In this document: positions 1-16,883 of the stretch, piece after piece
How positions within the stretch are numbered: position 1 is the first letter of the stretch
How the letters are laid out: the number at the start of each line of letters is the position of its first letter
Assembly: GCF_005930495.1 (NCBI RefSeq)
Contig: NZ_SJEX01000016.1
Coordinates: forward strand, 1-64,000
Origin: Modestobacter excelsi
GTDB lineage: Bacteria; Actinomycetota; Actinomycetes; Mycobacteriales; Geodermatophilaceae
Direction: 5' to 3'
Length of the DNA: 64,000 bases
Translations under genes and position numbers: made by a program
Notes under the pieces: model-generated
Told to the model about the DNA's origin: nothing
What the model saw: the letters and a program-made list of their open reading frames with translations, nothing else
The model's database searches: none

Positions 1-33
1 ACGGGGGATGGCGTACCCTGGGCGCTGTTCCCC

Positions 34-200
34 CCAAGACCGCATGGTCGTCGCACGCCCGCGTGCGATCGAAGGTCCGGAGTTCCGGACGACCCGCGCA
101 GGTGGACGGTACGACGAACGCGTCGTGGCCCGGGCTCGCCCCGGAACCCGGCCCGTCCTTCGCCCCGTGCGCTCTGCGCCGGGGCGTTCCTCGTCTCCGG
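34..200 (+). promoter_or_regulatory. L10 (rplJ-rplL) autoregulatory leader
   Basis: The untranslated stretch before rplJ contains two perfect hairpins (51-58 with 61-68, and 75-81 with 84-90), the element CGCAGGTGG at 97-105, and a third stem pairing CGCCCC at 161-166 with GGGGCG at 181-186. This layout matches the actinobacterial L10 leader, in which ribosomal protein L10 (or the L10-L12 complex) binds the mRNA and represses rplJ-rplL. The hairpins are seen directly. The assignment rests on my memory of the family and position, and a covariance-model search would settle it. The boundaries are approximate. Confidence 0.7.
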
Positions 201-258
201 GCCCTGATCGCCCCGGGCGCACGCCGCCGGTGGTCGCCCGACAGACGAGAGGAGGCCC

Positions 259-888
259 ATGCCCACGCAGGCGAAGGCCGCGGTGATCGAGGAGATCACC
301 GAGCGGTTCAACAACTCCAGCGCGGCCGTGCTCACCGAGTACCGCGGGCTGACCGTGGCGCAGCTGACCCAGCTGCGCCGTTCCCTCGGTGCGGGCAGCA
401 GCTACGCCGTCGTCAAGAACACCTTGACGAAGCGGGCCGCGGACTCGGTCGGTCACACCGACCTGGCTCCGCTGCTCACCGGTCCCACCGCGATCGCCTT
501 CATCGAGGGCGACCCGGTCGAGGCCGCGAAGGCCATCCGCGACTTCAGCCGCGCCCACCCCCTGCTCGTCATCAAGGGTGGCGTGGTCGAGGGCCGCACG
601 GTCGACGCAGCCGAGGTCTCGCGCCTCGCCGACGTCGAGCCCCGTGAGGTCCTGCTGGCCAAGCTGGCCGGCGCGATGAAGGGCAACCTCACCAAGGCCG
701 CCGGGCTGTTCCAGGCCCCGCTGTCGCAGGTCGCCCGGCTGGCCGCCGCGCTGCAGGAGAAGAAGGAGTCCTCCGAGGGCGCCTCTGCTCCGGCCGCCGG
801 GGACGCCCCGACCGGCGATGTTGCTGCTGCTGACACCACCCCCAACACGACCGATGCTGCCGCGGACACCGCGGTCAGCACCGACTGA
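259..888 (+). CDS. rplJ: 50S ribosomal protein L10
   Basis: L10 anchors the L7/L12 stalk on the large subunit and binds 23S rRNA and L11. The 209-residue product opens with a typical L10 N-terminal domain ([19 protein letters not shown], then the VVKNTL segment). After the usual end, near residue 175, comes a tail of about 30 residues rich in Ala, Asp and Thr with no conserved motif, which makes it longer than common L10 proteins. The ATG follows GAGAGGAGG seven bases upstream. rplL follows after 16 bases. The leader upstream suggests autogenous control. Confidence 0.97.
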   Translation: MPTQAKAAVIEEITERFNNSSAAVLTEYRGLTVAQLTQLRRSLGAGSSYAVVKNTLTKRAADSVGHTDLAPLLTGPTAIAFIEGDPVEAAKAIRDFSRAHPLLVIKGGVVEGRTVDAAEVSRLADVEPREVLLAKLAGAMKGNLTKAAGLFQAPLSQVARLAAALQEKKESSEGASAPAAGDAPTGDVAAADTTPNTTDAAADTAVSTD

Positions 889-904
889 CCCCCAAGGAGA
901 CACC

Positions 905-1294
905 ATGGCCAAGCTCTCTTCCGACGAGTTGCTCGACGCCTTCAAGGAGATGACCCTCCTGGAGCTGTCCGACTTCGTGAAGCAGTTCGAGGAGACCTTC
1001 GACGTCACCGCCGCTGCCCCCGTCGCCGTCGCGGCCGCCGGCCCCGCCGGTGGCGGCCCGGCTGATGAGGCCCCGGCCGAGCAGGACGAGTTCGACGTCG
1101 TCCTCGAGGCTGCCGGCGACAAGAAGATCCAGGTCATCAAGGAGGTGCGCACGCTGACCTCGCTCGGCCTCAAGGAGGCCAAGGACCTGGTCGACAACGC
1201 GCCCAAGCCGGTGCTGGAGAAGGTCGCCAAGGACGCCGCCGAGAAGGCCAAGGCCTCCCTCGAGGGCGCCGGCGCGACCGTCACCGTCAAGTGA
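905..1294 (+). CDS. rplL: 50S ribosomal protein L7/L12
   Basis: L7/L12 forms the multimeric stalk that recruits and activates translational GTPases such as EF-Tu and EF-G. The 129-residue product has the N-terminal dimerisation helices (residues 1-35), an Ala/Gly/Pro-rich hinge (about 36-60) and the globular C-terminal domain with the conserved EKTxFDV-like and [13 protein letters not shown] segments. The ATG sits after AAGGAGA. It is co-transcribed with rplJ and followed by two strong hairpins, so the unit probably ends here, apart from any read-through to rpoB. Confidence 0.97.
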   Translation: MAKLSSDELLDAFKEMTLLELSDFVKQFEETFDVTAAAPVAVAAAGPAGGGPADEAPAEQDEFDVVLEAAGDKKIQVIKEVRTLTSLGLKEAKDLVDNAPKPVLEKVAKDAAEKAKASLEGAGATVTVK

Positions 1295-1300
1295 CCCCCT

Positions 1301-1380
1301 GCCCGGCTCACTGAGCCGGGCACCGCACCACCCCGCACGTCGACAGGGGCCGTCCTCCTCCCGGAGGGCGGCCCCTGTCG
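1301..1380 (+). terminator. double hairpin after rplL
   Basis: Two stems follow the rplL stop. The first is a perfect 10-bp hairpin (1301-1310 with 1312-1321). The second is an 11-bp perfect stem (1341-1351 with 1370-1380) extended inward by further G-C and G-T pairs. Neither has a U-tract, which is usual for actinobacterial terminator-like hairpins. They could partly terminate or process the rplJL transcript upstream of the rpoB promoter. Confidence 0.7.
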
Positions 1381-1594
1381 CGTGCCGCACCACCGCCGCG
1401 CGAGCCGGGACCGGCGACACCCGCGCGGCGCGACTGTCCGTACGAGCAGCGCACTGGCATCATCTGCTGCGACCGACCTCGCTCCGTCCGCTCCTGGCGG
1501 CCCGGCCCTCCTCGCGGAGGTGTCCGCCCGCCCCGGTGCCGGTGGGCGCCGGCCACCCGCCAGGGCGGGTCCCGGGCCGCTCCGGCAGCCGACG
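1381..1594. other. rplL-rpoB intergenic, no gene seen
   Basis: About 210 bases of GC-rich sequence lie between the rplL hairpins and the rpoB promoter. The open frames here are short, lack ribosome-binding sites and show no recognisable protein. No further promoter or repeat stands out. Confidence 0.5.
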
Positions 1595-1623
1595 TGGACA
1601 CCGGCGCGCAGCAGGGGTAGGGT
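1595..1623 (+). promoter_or_regulatory. rpoB promoter (sigma-A type)
   Basis: TGGACA at 1595-1600 (one mismatch to the -35 consensus TTGACA) is separated by exactly 17 bases from TAGGGT at 1618-1623, which fits the actinobacterial -10 form TANNNT. It lies about 190 bases upstream of the rpoB start. Actinobacterial rpoBC is known to have its own promoter in the rplL-rpoB gap, which agrees with this position. The transcription start itself is not shown by the sequence. Confidence 0.65.
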
Positions 1624-1816
1624 TTCCTGTTGCGCTGCCCTCTGACTGCCAACCCGCCGACACGGGTCACCAGGGGTGCCCGGGAACGGCTCCGGGTCAC
1701 CTCGTGTTGACGCCTCTGGCGGGACTGGCATCCGCGGTCAGCCTCGCCGATACCGACGACGACCCAGGACGAAAAGCACCCGCCCGCACGTCGTGAGGTC
1801 CTTGGAAGGACGCATC

Positions 1817-5311
<3,495 letters not shown>

Positions 5312-5317
5312 TCGGCG

Positions 5318-5351
5318 GCCGGCCGGCCCTGGGCGACCAGGGCCGGCCGGC
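5318..5351 (+). terminator. perfect 15-bp hairpin between rpoB and rpoC
   Basis: Bases 5318-5332 pair perfectly with 5337-5351 around a four-base loop, almost entirely G-C. Four T residues come at 5360-5363, eight bases after the stem, so it is not a classical intrinsic terminator. It sits between two subunits needed in equal amounts and may be a processing or stabilising element, or a partial attenuator. Confidence 0.6.
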
Positions 5352-5405
5352 ACCACACCTTTTCGAAACGAAGCGAAGAACTAGCCCCGGAAAGGGGTAC
5401 ATCGA

Positions 5406-9305
<3,900 letters not shown>

Positions 9306-9321
9306 TGCGCTGAGTGAGTGA

Positions 9322-9361
9322 CAGAAGGGCCCCGCACGCGCTGGCGTGCGGGGCCCTTCTG
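9322..9361 (+). terminator. rpoBC terminator
   Basis: An 18-bp perfect stem (9322-9339 with 9344-9361) with a GCTG loop lies 16 bases after the rpoC stop. There is no U-tract beyond the stem, but the position and stability fit the end of the rpoBC unit. The IS30 element begins about 20 bases further on. Confidence 0.85.
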
Positions 9362-9381
9362 CGTTCCCGCCGTGCCCCAGG

Positions 9382-10651
9382 TTTGGATCAGGTCACTCGA
9401 TGTCAGGCGGTCGTCGCATCACCCCGGCTGCGGGATGTGATGCGTGGTTGCGACACGGGCGAATCAGCGGGTGTTCTGGGCGGGGATCGCTGAGGGGTTG
9501 CCGACGGCGGCGGCCTCTGCGCGGGCCCGGGTAGGTGGGCAGCGCGGTAGGCGGTGGTTCCGGGAAGCTGGTGGAGTGCCACCGCTGGAGATCACTGAAC
9601 CCTCGGGCCGGTTCCTGTCGTTGAGCGAGCGTGAGGAGATCGCGGTCGGGCTGGCCGCCGGCCGCAGCGCCAGGCAGATAGCCGAGCAGATCGGACGGGC
9701 TCCCTCCACGGTCAGCCGGGAGCTGGCCTCATGGGAGCAGGCCCATCCCGACCGGCCCTACCGGGCGGTGCCGGCCCAGACCGATGCCGAGGCCCGCGGG
9801 GCACGGCCCAAGCCGTTCAAGCTCGCCCACGAGCCGCTGCGGGAGCGGGTGCAGGCCGATCTGGAGCGCCGGTACTCACCGCGGCAGATCGCGATGCGGC
9901 TGGCCGCGGAGTTCCCCGACGAGCCGGCGATGCGCCCCTCGCACGAGGCGATCTACCAGGCGCTGTACGTGCAGGGCCGGGGTCTGCTGCGCCGGGAGTT
10001 GACCGCGTGCCTACGCACCGGGCGGGCGATCCGCCGCCCCCGCCACCGGGTCGATGGGCGCTCCGATCCCGACCGCCGCATCCCCGGCAAGATCATGATC
10101 AGTGAGCGGCCGGCCGAGGTCGCCGACCGGGCGGTGCCCGGGCACTGGGAAGGCGACCTGATCGCCGGTGCCGCCAACAAGTCCTTCATCGGGACCCTGG
10201 TGGAGCGCACCACCCGCTTCTGCCTGCTGCTGCACCTGCCCGGCCGCAAGGTCGACCCCCTGGCCCTGCAGGAGGCCATCGTGGCCGGCATCGGCCAGCT
10301 GCCCAAGCACCTGCGGCTGTCCCTGACCTGGGACCAAGGCCTGGAGATGCGCCGGCACGCCGAGATCACCCTCGCCGCGGACCTGCCGATCTACTTCTGC
10401 GACCCGCACTCACCCTGGCAACGCGGCAGCAACGAGAACACCAACGGACTGCTCCGCCAGTACTTCCCCAAAGGCACCGACCTGTCGGTGCACACCCCCA
10501 CCGACCTGGCCGTGGTCGCCGCCGAACTCAACGGCCGACCCCGCCAGACCCTCGGCTGGCGGACCCCCGCCGAGGCCCTCAACGACCTACTCTCACCACC
10601 TCAACCAACCGGTGATGCAACGACCACCTGAACTCACCTCACCTGATCAAA
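9382..10651 (+). mobile_element. complete IS30-family insertion sequence
   Basis: A single transposase gene is flanked by imperfect inverted repeats: left 9386-9423 and right 10611-10648, matching at about 30 of 38 positions, with outer ends GATCAGGT and inner ends GCATCACC. The match may extend three more bases (TTT at 9382-9384, AAA at 10649-10651), leaving GG on both sides as a possible 2-bp target duplication, which is typical of IS30 but too short to be proof. The transposase stop codon lies inside the right repeat. It is inserted between the rpoC terminator and a MITE-like repeat. Confidence 0.85.
9444..10631 (+). CDS. IS30-family transposase
   Basis: The product is a DDE transposase of 395 residues. 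An N-terminal helix-turn-helix (about residues 60-95, with the segments LSLSEREEIAVGLAAG and STVSRELA) is followed by an RNase-H-like core. The catalytic residues are D238 (GHWEGDLI), D297 (LTWDQG) and E331 (GSNENTNG), the last two 33 residues apart as in IS30. No frameshift or premature stop is seen, so it is probably functional. The GTG at 9444 gives the longest frame; the first 45 residues are poorly conserved in character, so a later start is possible. Confidence 0.9.
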   Translation: MVATRANQRVFWAGIAEGLPTAAASARARVGGQRGRRWFREAGGVPPLEITEPSGRFLSLSEREEIAVGLAAGRSARQIAEQIGRAPSTVSRELASWEQAHPDRPYRAVPAQTDAEARGARPKPFKLAHEPLRERVQADLERRYSPRQIAMRLAAEFPDEPAMRPSHEAIYQALYVQGRGLLRRELTACLRTGRAIRRPRHRVDGRSDPDRRIPGKIMISERPAEVADRAVPGHWEGDLIAGAANKSFIGTLVERTTRFCLLLHLPGRKVDPLALQEAIVAGIGQLPKHLRLSLTWDQGLEMRRHAEITLAADLPIYFCDPHSPWQRGSNENTNGLLRQYFPKGTDLSVHTPTDLAVVAAELNGRPRQTLGWRTPAEALNDLLSPPQPTGDATTT

Positions 10652-10654
10652 GGG

Positions 10655-10713
10655 CGTCCTCCCGCACCAACGCCGGTGCAGGGGGACGGGCGGTGATCAG
10701 GTCACCTGATCAC
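10655..10713 (-). repeat. MITE-like hairpin repeat, copy 1
   Basis: Bases 10655-10708 reappear in opposite orientation at 46230-46283, with 52 of 54 bases identical. The repeat holds a near-perfect 14-bp hairpin plus an adjacent palindrome (GTGATCAGGT ... CCTGATCAC, 10693-10713). The arm GATCAGGTCA/GATCAGGTGA is the same sequence as the outer ends of the neighbouring IS30 inverted repeats. This copy starts only four bases beyond the extended right end of the IS. Confidence 0.8.
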
Positions 10714-10773
10714 TGCCGACCGACGACCGCCCACCCTGCCGTCACGTGACGCAAGGGCCGGCGGCGGGCGCGA

Positions 10774-11817
10774 TCAGCGGTCGGCGAGCTCGCGCATCTT
10801 CTCGACGGTGCGCAGCCGGTTCTCCGGGCTGTCGTCCATCGGCTGCAGGTTGATGGTGGTGACCCCGGCCGCGGCGAAGGCCGCGATCCGCTCGGCGACG
10901 TGGGACTCCGGGCCGATGAGCGAGGTGGCCCGCACCAGGTCCTCGGGGACGGCGGCCGCGGCCTCGTCCTTGCGCCCGGCGAGGTAGAGCTCCTGGATGG
11001 TCTCCGCCTCGGCCTCGTAGCCGTAGCGGCGGGCGAGGTCGTTGTAGAAGTTCTTGCCCTTGGCGCCCATGCCACCCACGTAGAGGGCGATCCCCGGGCG
11101 GACGGCGTCGAGGAGGTGCTCGACGTCCTCGCCGATCGCGACCGGCACGCCGACGACGACGTCGAGCGCGCCCAGTGCCGCGTCCCGCTTGGCGGTCCCC
11201 GCCGCGATCGACGCGCCCCAGACGTCGGCCGCCCGCTCGGGGTGGAAGAAGATCGGCTCCCACTTCTCGGCGATCTCGGCGGCCAGTTCGACGTTCTTCG
11301 GCCCGAGCGCGGCCAGCAGCACCGGGATCCGCTCGCGGACCGGGGTGTTGATCAGCTTCAGTGGCTTGCCCAGCCCGGTGCCCCGGTCGGCCGGCAGCGG
11401 CACCGTGTACTTCGCGCCCTCGTGGACCAGCCGTTCCCGGCGCCACACCTGCCGGCAGATCTCCACGATCTCCCGGGTGCGCTGCAGCGGGGCGTCGTAG
11501 GGGACGCCGTGCCAGCCCTCGATGACCTGCGGGCCCGACGCCCCCAGGCCCAGGGTGAAGCGGCCACCGGAGACGAAGTCCAACCCGGCGGCGGTCATCG
11601 CGATCAGCGCCGGAGTGCGGCTGTAGATCGGGAAGATGCCGCTCATCAGCTCCACCCGCTCGGTGACGGCCGCGAGGTAGCCCAGCTGGCTCACCGAGTC
11701 GAACGTGTAGACCTCGGCGACCATCGCGACGTCGAGCCCGGCGGACTCCAGGTCGCGGATCTCCGCCGCGGTCTCCTTGAAGTCCCCGCTGTAACTGGCC
11801 TGGATCCCGATGCGCAT
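10774..11817 (-). CDS. LLM class F420-dependent oxidoreductase
   Basis: This is a member of the luciferase-like monooxygenase (bacterial luciferase-like) TIM-barrel family. Many actinobacterial members of the family use coenzyme F420. The 347-residue protein begins MRIGIQASYSGDF and contains FVSGGRFTLGLGASGP, the family's conserved glycine-rich loop, and IPVLLAALGPKNVELA. No signal peptide or membrane segment is present. The substrate cannot be told from sequence. It is the last gene of a minus-strand group after the protease pair, from which it is separated by a hairpin repeat, so it is probably transcribed separately. FMN-dependent members exist, so cofactor choice is inference. Confidence 0.85.
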   Translation of the reverse strand: MRIGIQASYSGDFKETAAEIRDLESAGLDVAMVAEVYTFDSVSQLGYLAAVTERVELMSGIFPIYSRTPALIAMTAAGLDFVSGGRFTLGLGASGPQVIEGWHGVPYDAPLQRTREIVEICRQVWRRERLVHEGAKYTVPLPADRGTGLGKPLKLINTPVRERIPVLLAALGPKNVELAAEIAEKWEPIFFHPERAADVWGASIAAGTAKRDAALGALDVVVGVPVAIGEDVEHLLDAVRPGIALYVGGMGAKGKNFYNDLARRYGYEAEAETIQELYLAGRKDEAAAAVPEDLVRATSLIGPESHVAERIAAFAAAGVTTINLQPMDDSPENRLRTVEKMRELADR

Positions 11818-11833
11818 CAGCGGAGGTTACCGG

Positions 11834-11893
11834 TCTGCCGGCCCCCTGCAGAGGCCCGCCGCCAGCCTGCGAGCGGTGGCGGCAGGGGATCCT
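11834..11893 (-). repeat. dispersed hairpin repeat, copy 1
   Basis: Read on the minus strand, this follows the family pattern: GGAGGATCCCCTGC, then the core CTCGCAGGCT, then CTGCAGGGGGCC. It folds into nested stems (outer CCCCTGC/GCAGGGG, inner CCGCC/GGCGG with one G-T pair). It lies directly downstream of the 71-residue gene on the same strand, where it could act as a terminator. Related copies are at 25563, 28533, 31451, 34945, 53736 and 57274. Confidence 0.75.
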
Positions 11894-11896
11894 CCG

Positions 11897-12112
11897 TCAG
11901 AGGGGGCGGACCGTGCCGATCACGTGCGTCACGACGCGGACGCCGTCGACGTCCCGGGGGACCCGGGTGCCGACGCCGGCCTCGGTGAGGTCCACCCGCA
12001 CCACGTACTCCGCGTCCTGCCGTGCCAGACCCACGGCGGCGACGCCGGGATCGGTGGCGAGGCGCTGGGCCAGGGCGGACTTGGCGGCCCGGGCAGCGGC
12101 ACGGTCGGTCAT
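11897..12112 (-). CDS. small protein paired with trypsin-like protease
   Basis: The 71-residue protein has unknown function. After an Ala/Arg-rich helix (residues 1-20) comes a segment with alternating hydrophobic residues, VAAVGLARQDAEYVVRVDL, and an ending VDGVRVVTHVIGTVRPL. This resembles the N-terminal region of the protease encoded immediately upstream (GVALGLAPVGRGQVHLAIRL ... VDVRVIGPVRPF). It may therefore be a stand-alone copy of the protease's N-terminal (prodomain-like) module. The gene starts 18 bases after the protease stop, which suggests one operon. The homology is judged by eye and the functional suggestion is inference. Confidence 0.6.
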   Translation of the reverse strand: MTDRAAARAAKSALAQRLATDPGVAAVGLARQDAEYVVRVDLTEAGVGTRVPRDVDGVRVVTHVIGTVRPL

Positions 12113-12130
12113 GGCCCCATGATGCGCCCC

Positions 12131-13120
12131 TCAGCCCGCGCTGGACACCCACTCCACCCCGAGCTCGCGCAGCACCGTGGCCAGCGGGTTGGCGAAGGTG
12201 ACCCCGCCGCCGGCGCTGCCGCCCTCGGTGGAGCCGGCGAACAGCAGGCCCAGGGGTGCGCGGTCGCGGCTGCGCCAGATCACCGAGCCGCTGTCCCCGC
12301 CGGCGCTGAAGGCCCCGGTGAGGCCCTCGATCTCCACCTGGTCGTCGAAGGTGTGCACGCCGTCGTCGTACTGCACGCCCACGCCGTCGACCTCGACGGC
12401 GGTGATCCGGCCGCGGGTGTGGCCGGTCGTCCGCCCCAGCTTCTCCACCAGCTCGTCGGGGTCCACGTCGTCCGGGACGGCGACGTCGGCCAGCAGGGCG
12501 CCACCGGGGTAGTCGGAGGGGTCGCCGTCGACGCCGGGGTCCAGCGCGGCGACCGCGGCGTCCACCAGGTTGCCGGGGTCGGCGCTGAGCCGGACGAAGG
12601 CCGCCAGCGTCCCGATCCGGTCCGTGGGTGTCCCGCCGTCGGCCACGCCCGGCTGCAGCACCGGGTCGCCCTCGGTCGCCGCGTCGCTGACGGCCAGCAC
12701 GTGGTTGTTGGACAGGACCAGCAGGCCGTCGGTGCCCGGCCGGCGGACGAACCCGCCCAGGGTGCCCGCCGTGACGTCCGGGTGGCTGACCGACAGGCCT
12801 GGTCGCAGAGGGCGCACCCGCTGCTGGAGCTCGGCCGGGGTGTACCCGGTGGGGGAGGTGAACGGGCGCACGGGCCCTATCACCCGGACGTCGACCTCCT
12901 CCCGGGCAGCAGCGTCCAGGCCGCCCAGCACGACGTCGGCGTCCGCCTGCTCGATCAGCCGGATGGCCAGGTGCACCTGGCCGCGACCCACCGGCGCGAG
13001 GCCCAGCGCGACGCCGCTCCACCTGGTGGCCCCGCCGAGGGAGCTGACGACCGCGGTGGGCGCCTCGGTCAGCCGCTGGGACAGTCGGGCCTTCAGTTCG
13101 CGGGCGGAGTCGGGGAGCAC
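12131..13120 (-). CDS. trypsin-like serine protease domain protein
   Basis: The 329-residue protein has a chymotrypsin-fold signature. A catalytic triad is visible as H140 in VLSNNHVLA, D187 in NLVDAAVAAL and S277 in AGGDSGSVIW. The first 90 residues form a separate N-terminal region ending VDVRVIGPVRPF, as in Nal1-like and other bacterial trypsin-like proteins that carry a small alpha/beta domain before the protease. There is no signal peptide or transmembrane segment, so it appears cytoplasmic, which is unusual for this fold. Its substrate is unknown. It is encoded just upstream of the 71-residue look-alike of its own N-terminus. Confidence 0.75.
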   Translation of the reverse strand: MLPDSARELKARLSQRLTEAPTAVVSSLGGATRWSGVALGLAPVGRGQVHLAIRLIEQADADVVLGGLDAAAREEVDVRVIGPVRPFTSPTGYTPAELQQRVRPLRPGLSVSHPDVTAGTLGGFVRRPGTDGLLVLSNNHVLAVSDAATEGDPVLQPGVADGGTPTDRIGTLAAFVRLSADPGNLVDAAVAALDPGVDGDPSDYPGGALLADVAVPDDVDPDELVEKLGRTTGHTRGRITAVEVDGVGVQYDDGVHTFDDQVEIEGLTGAFSAGGDSGSVIWRSRDRAPLGLLFAGSTEGGSAGGGVTFANPLATVLRELGVEWVSSAG

Positions 13121-13401
13121 GGCGGTACCTCCGGGCAGCTGGGCGTGGTCACGGCCTGGGAGCGGGTCGTGAGCGGTTCGACACCGACGGTAGGGCCGGG
13201 GTCCGACAGGAGCGACGGGAGCGCGAGGCAGCCCGACCGGCGGGCGTGCGCGTGGTGCTCCTCACCGCGGACGTCGTCCGGTACGTTCCCGACAGGGACC
13301 TCCCGCGTGGCGACGACCCACCCGGGAATGGCCCACCGCCGGTCGTGGTTGGTACGCGACAGACCGGCTGGTCCGGTGCGCGGCCACACCTCGACCCGGC
13401 T
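13121..13401. other. intergenic, divergent region before rpsL
   Basis: This stretch separates the minus-strand protease gene from the rpsL promoter. Open frames exist on both strands, but they lack ribosome-binding sites and look like frame shadows of high GC content. It presumably holds the protease promoter, but I see no convincing -35/-10 pair for it. Confidence 0.4.
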
Positions 13402-13430
13402 TTGACCGGGTCGAGAGGGCCGGGTACTGT
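13402..13430 (+). promoter_or_regulatory. str operon (rpsL) promoter
   Basis: TTGACC at 13402-13407 and TACTGT at 13425-13430 are separated by exactly 17 bases, a near-ideal actinobacterial housekeeping promoter. Transcription would start near 13437, giving an untranslated leader of about 320 bases before rpsL. This is the best promoter match in the window. Confidence 0.8.
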
Positions 13431-13753
13431 GGTCAGCTGTGCCCAGGGTGTCCTGGGCCTGCTCCTGCTCGCGGTGCACCTCGACGCTCACCGGTCCTCG
13501 CGACCGGCCGGCCGACAGGGGCCACGCCCGTCCACGACGGGGCCACTGCAAGGTGGTGTGGCCGCGCCGAGTGGCGAGGGGTGACGAGTCCGGCTCGATC
13601 AGCTGGCCGGTTCTCGCGAGGGGCGACACGCCCGAGCGCGGGGGCCGGACGGTGGGTCACGGCCAGAATCGGACGGGCCGGGCGACCGGGCACACACAGG
13701 CACGCACCACATCCACAGCACGACCCAGCGCAGGTAGGAGATCCAGGCCACCC

Positions 13754-14128
13754 ATGCCCACGATCAACCAGCTGGTCCGCAAGGGCCGCGAGGACAAGGT
13801 CGAGAAGACCAAGACCCCGGCGCTCAAGGGTTCTCCCCAGCGCCGCGGGGTGTGCACCCGCGTGTACACCACGACCCCGAAGAAGCCGAACTCGGCGCTG
13901 CGCAAGGTCGCCCGCGTCCGGCTGACCAGCGGCATCGAGGTGACCGCCTACATCCCGGGCGTCGGCCACAACCTGCAGGAGCACTCCATGGTGCTCGTGC
14001 GCGGCGGCCGCGTGAAGGACCTGCCGGGCGTGCGCTACAAGATCATCCGTGGCTCGCTGGACACCCAGGGCGTCCGCAACCGCAAGCAGGCTCGCAGCCG
14101 GTACGGCGCGAAGAAGGAGAAGAGCTGA
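13754..14128 (+). CDS. rpsL: 30S ribosomal protein S12
   Basis: S12 sits at the decoding centre and controls accuracy. The 124-residue product is standard in length and sequence: [46 protein letters not shown]43 and K88, the sites of streptomycin-resistance mutations, are both Lys, so the gene is wild type there. The ATG at 13754 follows GTAGGAG about ten bases upstream. rpsG starts one base after its stop. Confidence 0.98.
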   Translation: MPTINQLVRKGREDKVEKTKTPALKGSPQRRGVCTRVYTTTPKKPNSALRKVARVRLTSGIEVTAYIPGVGHNLQEHSMVLVRGGRVKDLPGVRYKIIRGSLDTQGVRNRKQARSRYGAKKEKS

Positions 14129-14129
14129 C

Positions 14130-14600
14130 ATGCCTCGCAAGGGACCCGCTCCCCGTCGTCCGCTCGTCGCCGACCCGGTGTACCAGTCGCCGCTGGTGAC
14201 CCAGCTGGTGAACAAGGTGCTCGTCGACGGCAAGCGCTCGGTCGCCGAGGCGATCGTCTACGGCGCCCTCGAGGGCGTCCGTGCCAAGAACGACACCGAC
14301 CCGGTCGTCACGCTCAAGCGCGCGCTGGACAACGTCAAGCCGGCCCTCGAGGTCCGCAGCCGCCGTGTCGGTGGTGCGACCTACCAGGTGCCGATCGAGG
14401 TCCGCGCCTCCCGCAGCACGACCCTCGGCCTGCGCTGGCTGATCCAGTACAGCCGCGGCCGTCGCGAGAAGACGATGACCGAGCGCCTCATGAACGAGCT
14501 GCTGGACGCCAGCAACGGTCTGGGCGCCGCGGTCAAGCGTCGCGAGGACACCCACAAGATGGCCGAGTCCAACAAGGCCTTCGCGCACTACCGCTGGTGA
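14130..14600 (+). CDS. rpsG: 30S ribosomal protein S7
   Basis: S7 nucleates assembly of the 30S head and contacts mRNA at the exit site. The 156-residue product is the usual length, with [18 protein letters not shown] at the start, [12 protein letters not shown] in the middle and NKAFAHYRW at the end. It is tightly coupled to rpsL, with the ATG beginning one base after the TGA, and it is followed by fusA after 87 bases. Confidence 0.98.
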   Translation: MPRKGPAPRRPLVADPVYQSPLVTQLVNKVLVDGKRSVAEAIVYGALEGVRAKNDTDPVVTLKRALDNVKPALEVRSRRVGGATYQVPIEVRASRSTTLGLRWLIQYSRGRREKTMTERLMNELLDASNGLGAAVKRREDTHKMAESNKAFAHYRW

Positions 14601-14687
14601 CCTCAGTCCACCAGCAGCCGCTGCCCGCGGTGACCCCGGGCGATCCCCGAGCACCGCGCGCGGACGAGAAAGAAGAGGAGTGACGTA

Positions 14688-16787
<2,100 letters not shown>

Positions 16788-16795
16788 CCACCAGT

Positions 16796-16820
16796 CGGCC
16801 GCGGGCCCAGCCCGCGGCCG
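16796..16820 (+). terminator. hairpin between fusA and tuf
   Basis: A perfect 11-bp stem, 16796-16806 with 16810-16820, with a CCA loop lies nine bases after the fusA stop. There is no U-tract. It may modulate the step from fusA to the much more abundant EF-Tu message, or protect RNA ends after processing. Confidence 0.55.
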
Positions 16821-16883
16821 GCCAGCACCGCCCGCACCCTCAGACTCGCGCACGACTGCGAACCACACGAAGAGAGGAACCCA

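Noticed and set aside
9382-10651. Definite 2-bp GG target duplication of the IS30 element
   Set aside because: Two bases in GC-rich flanks is not evidence on its own; an empty site from a relative is needed.
10740-10751. 12-bp palindrome CGTCACGTGACG, whose 10-base core recurs at 57342-57351
   Set aside because: Two short palindromes containing CACGTG in unrelated gaps can occur by chance in GC-rich DNA; no further copy or spacing pattern was seen.
13246-13584. 112-codon frame upstream of rpsL
   Set aside because: It spans the rpsL promoter and leader, has no ribosome-binding site and no recognisable motif.
13754-14128. Streptomycin-resistance changes in rpsL
   Set aside because: K43 and K88 are both the wild-type lysine.
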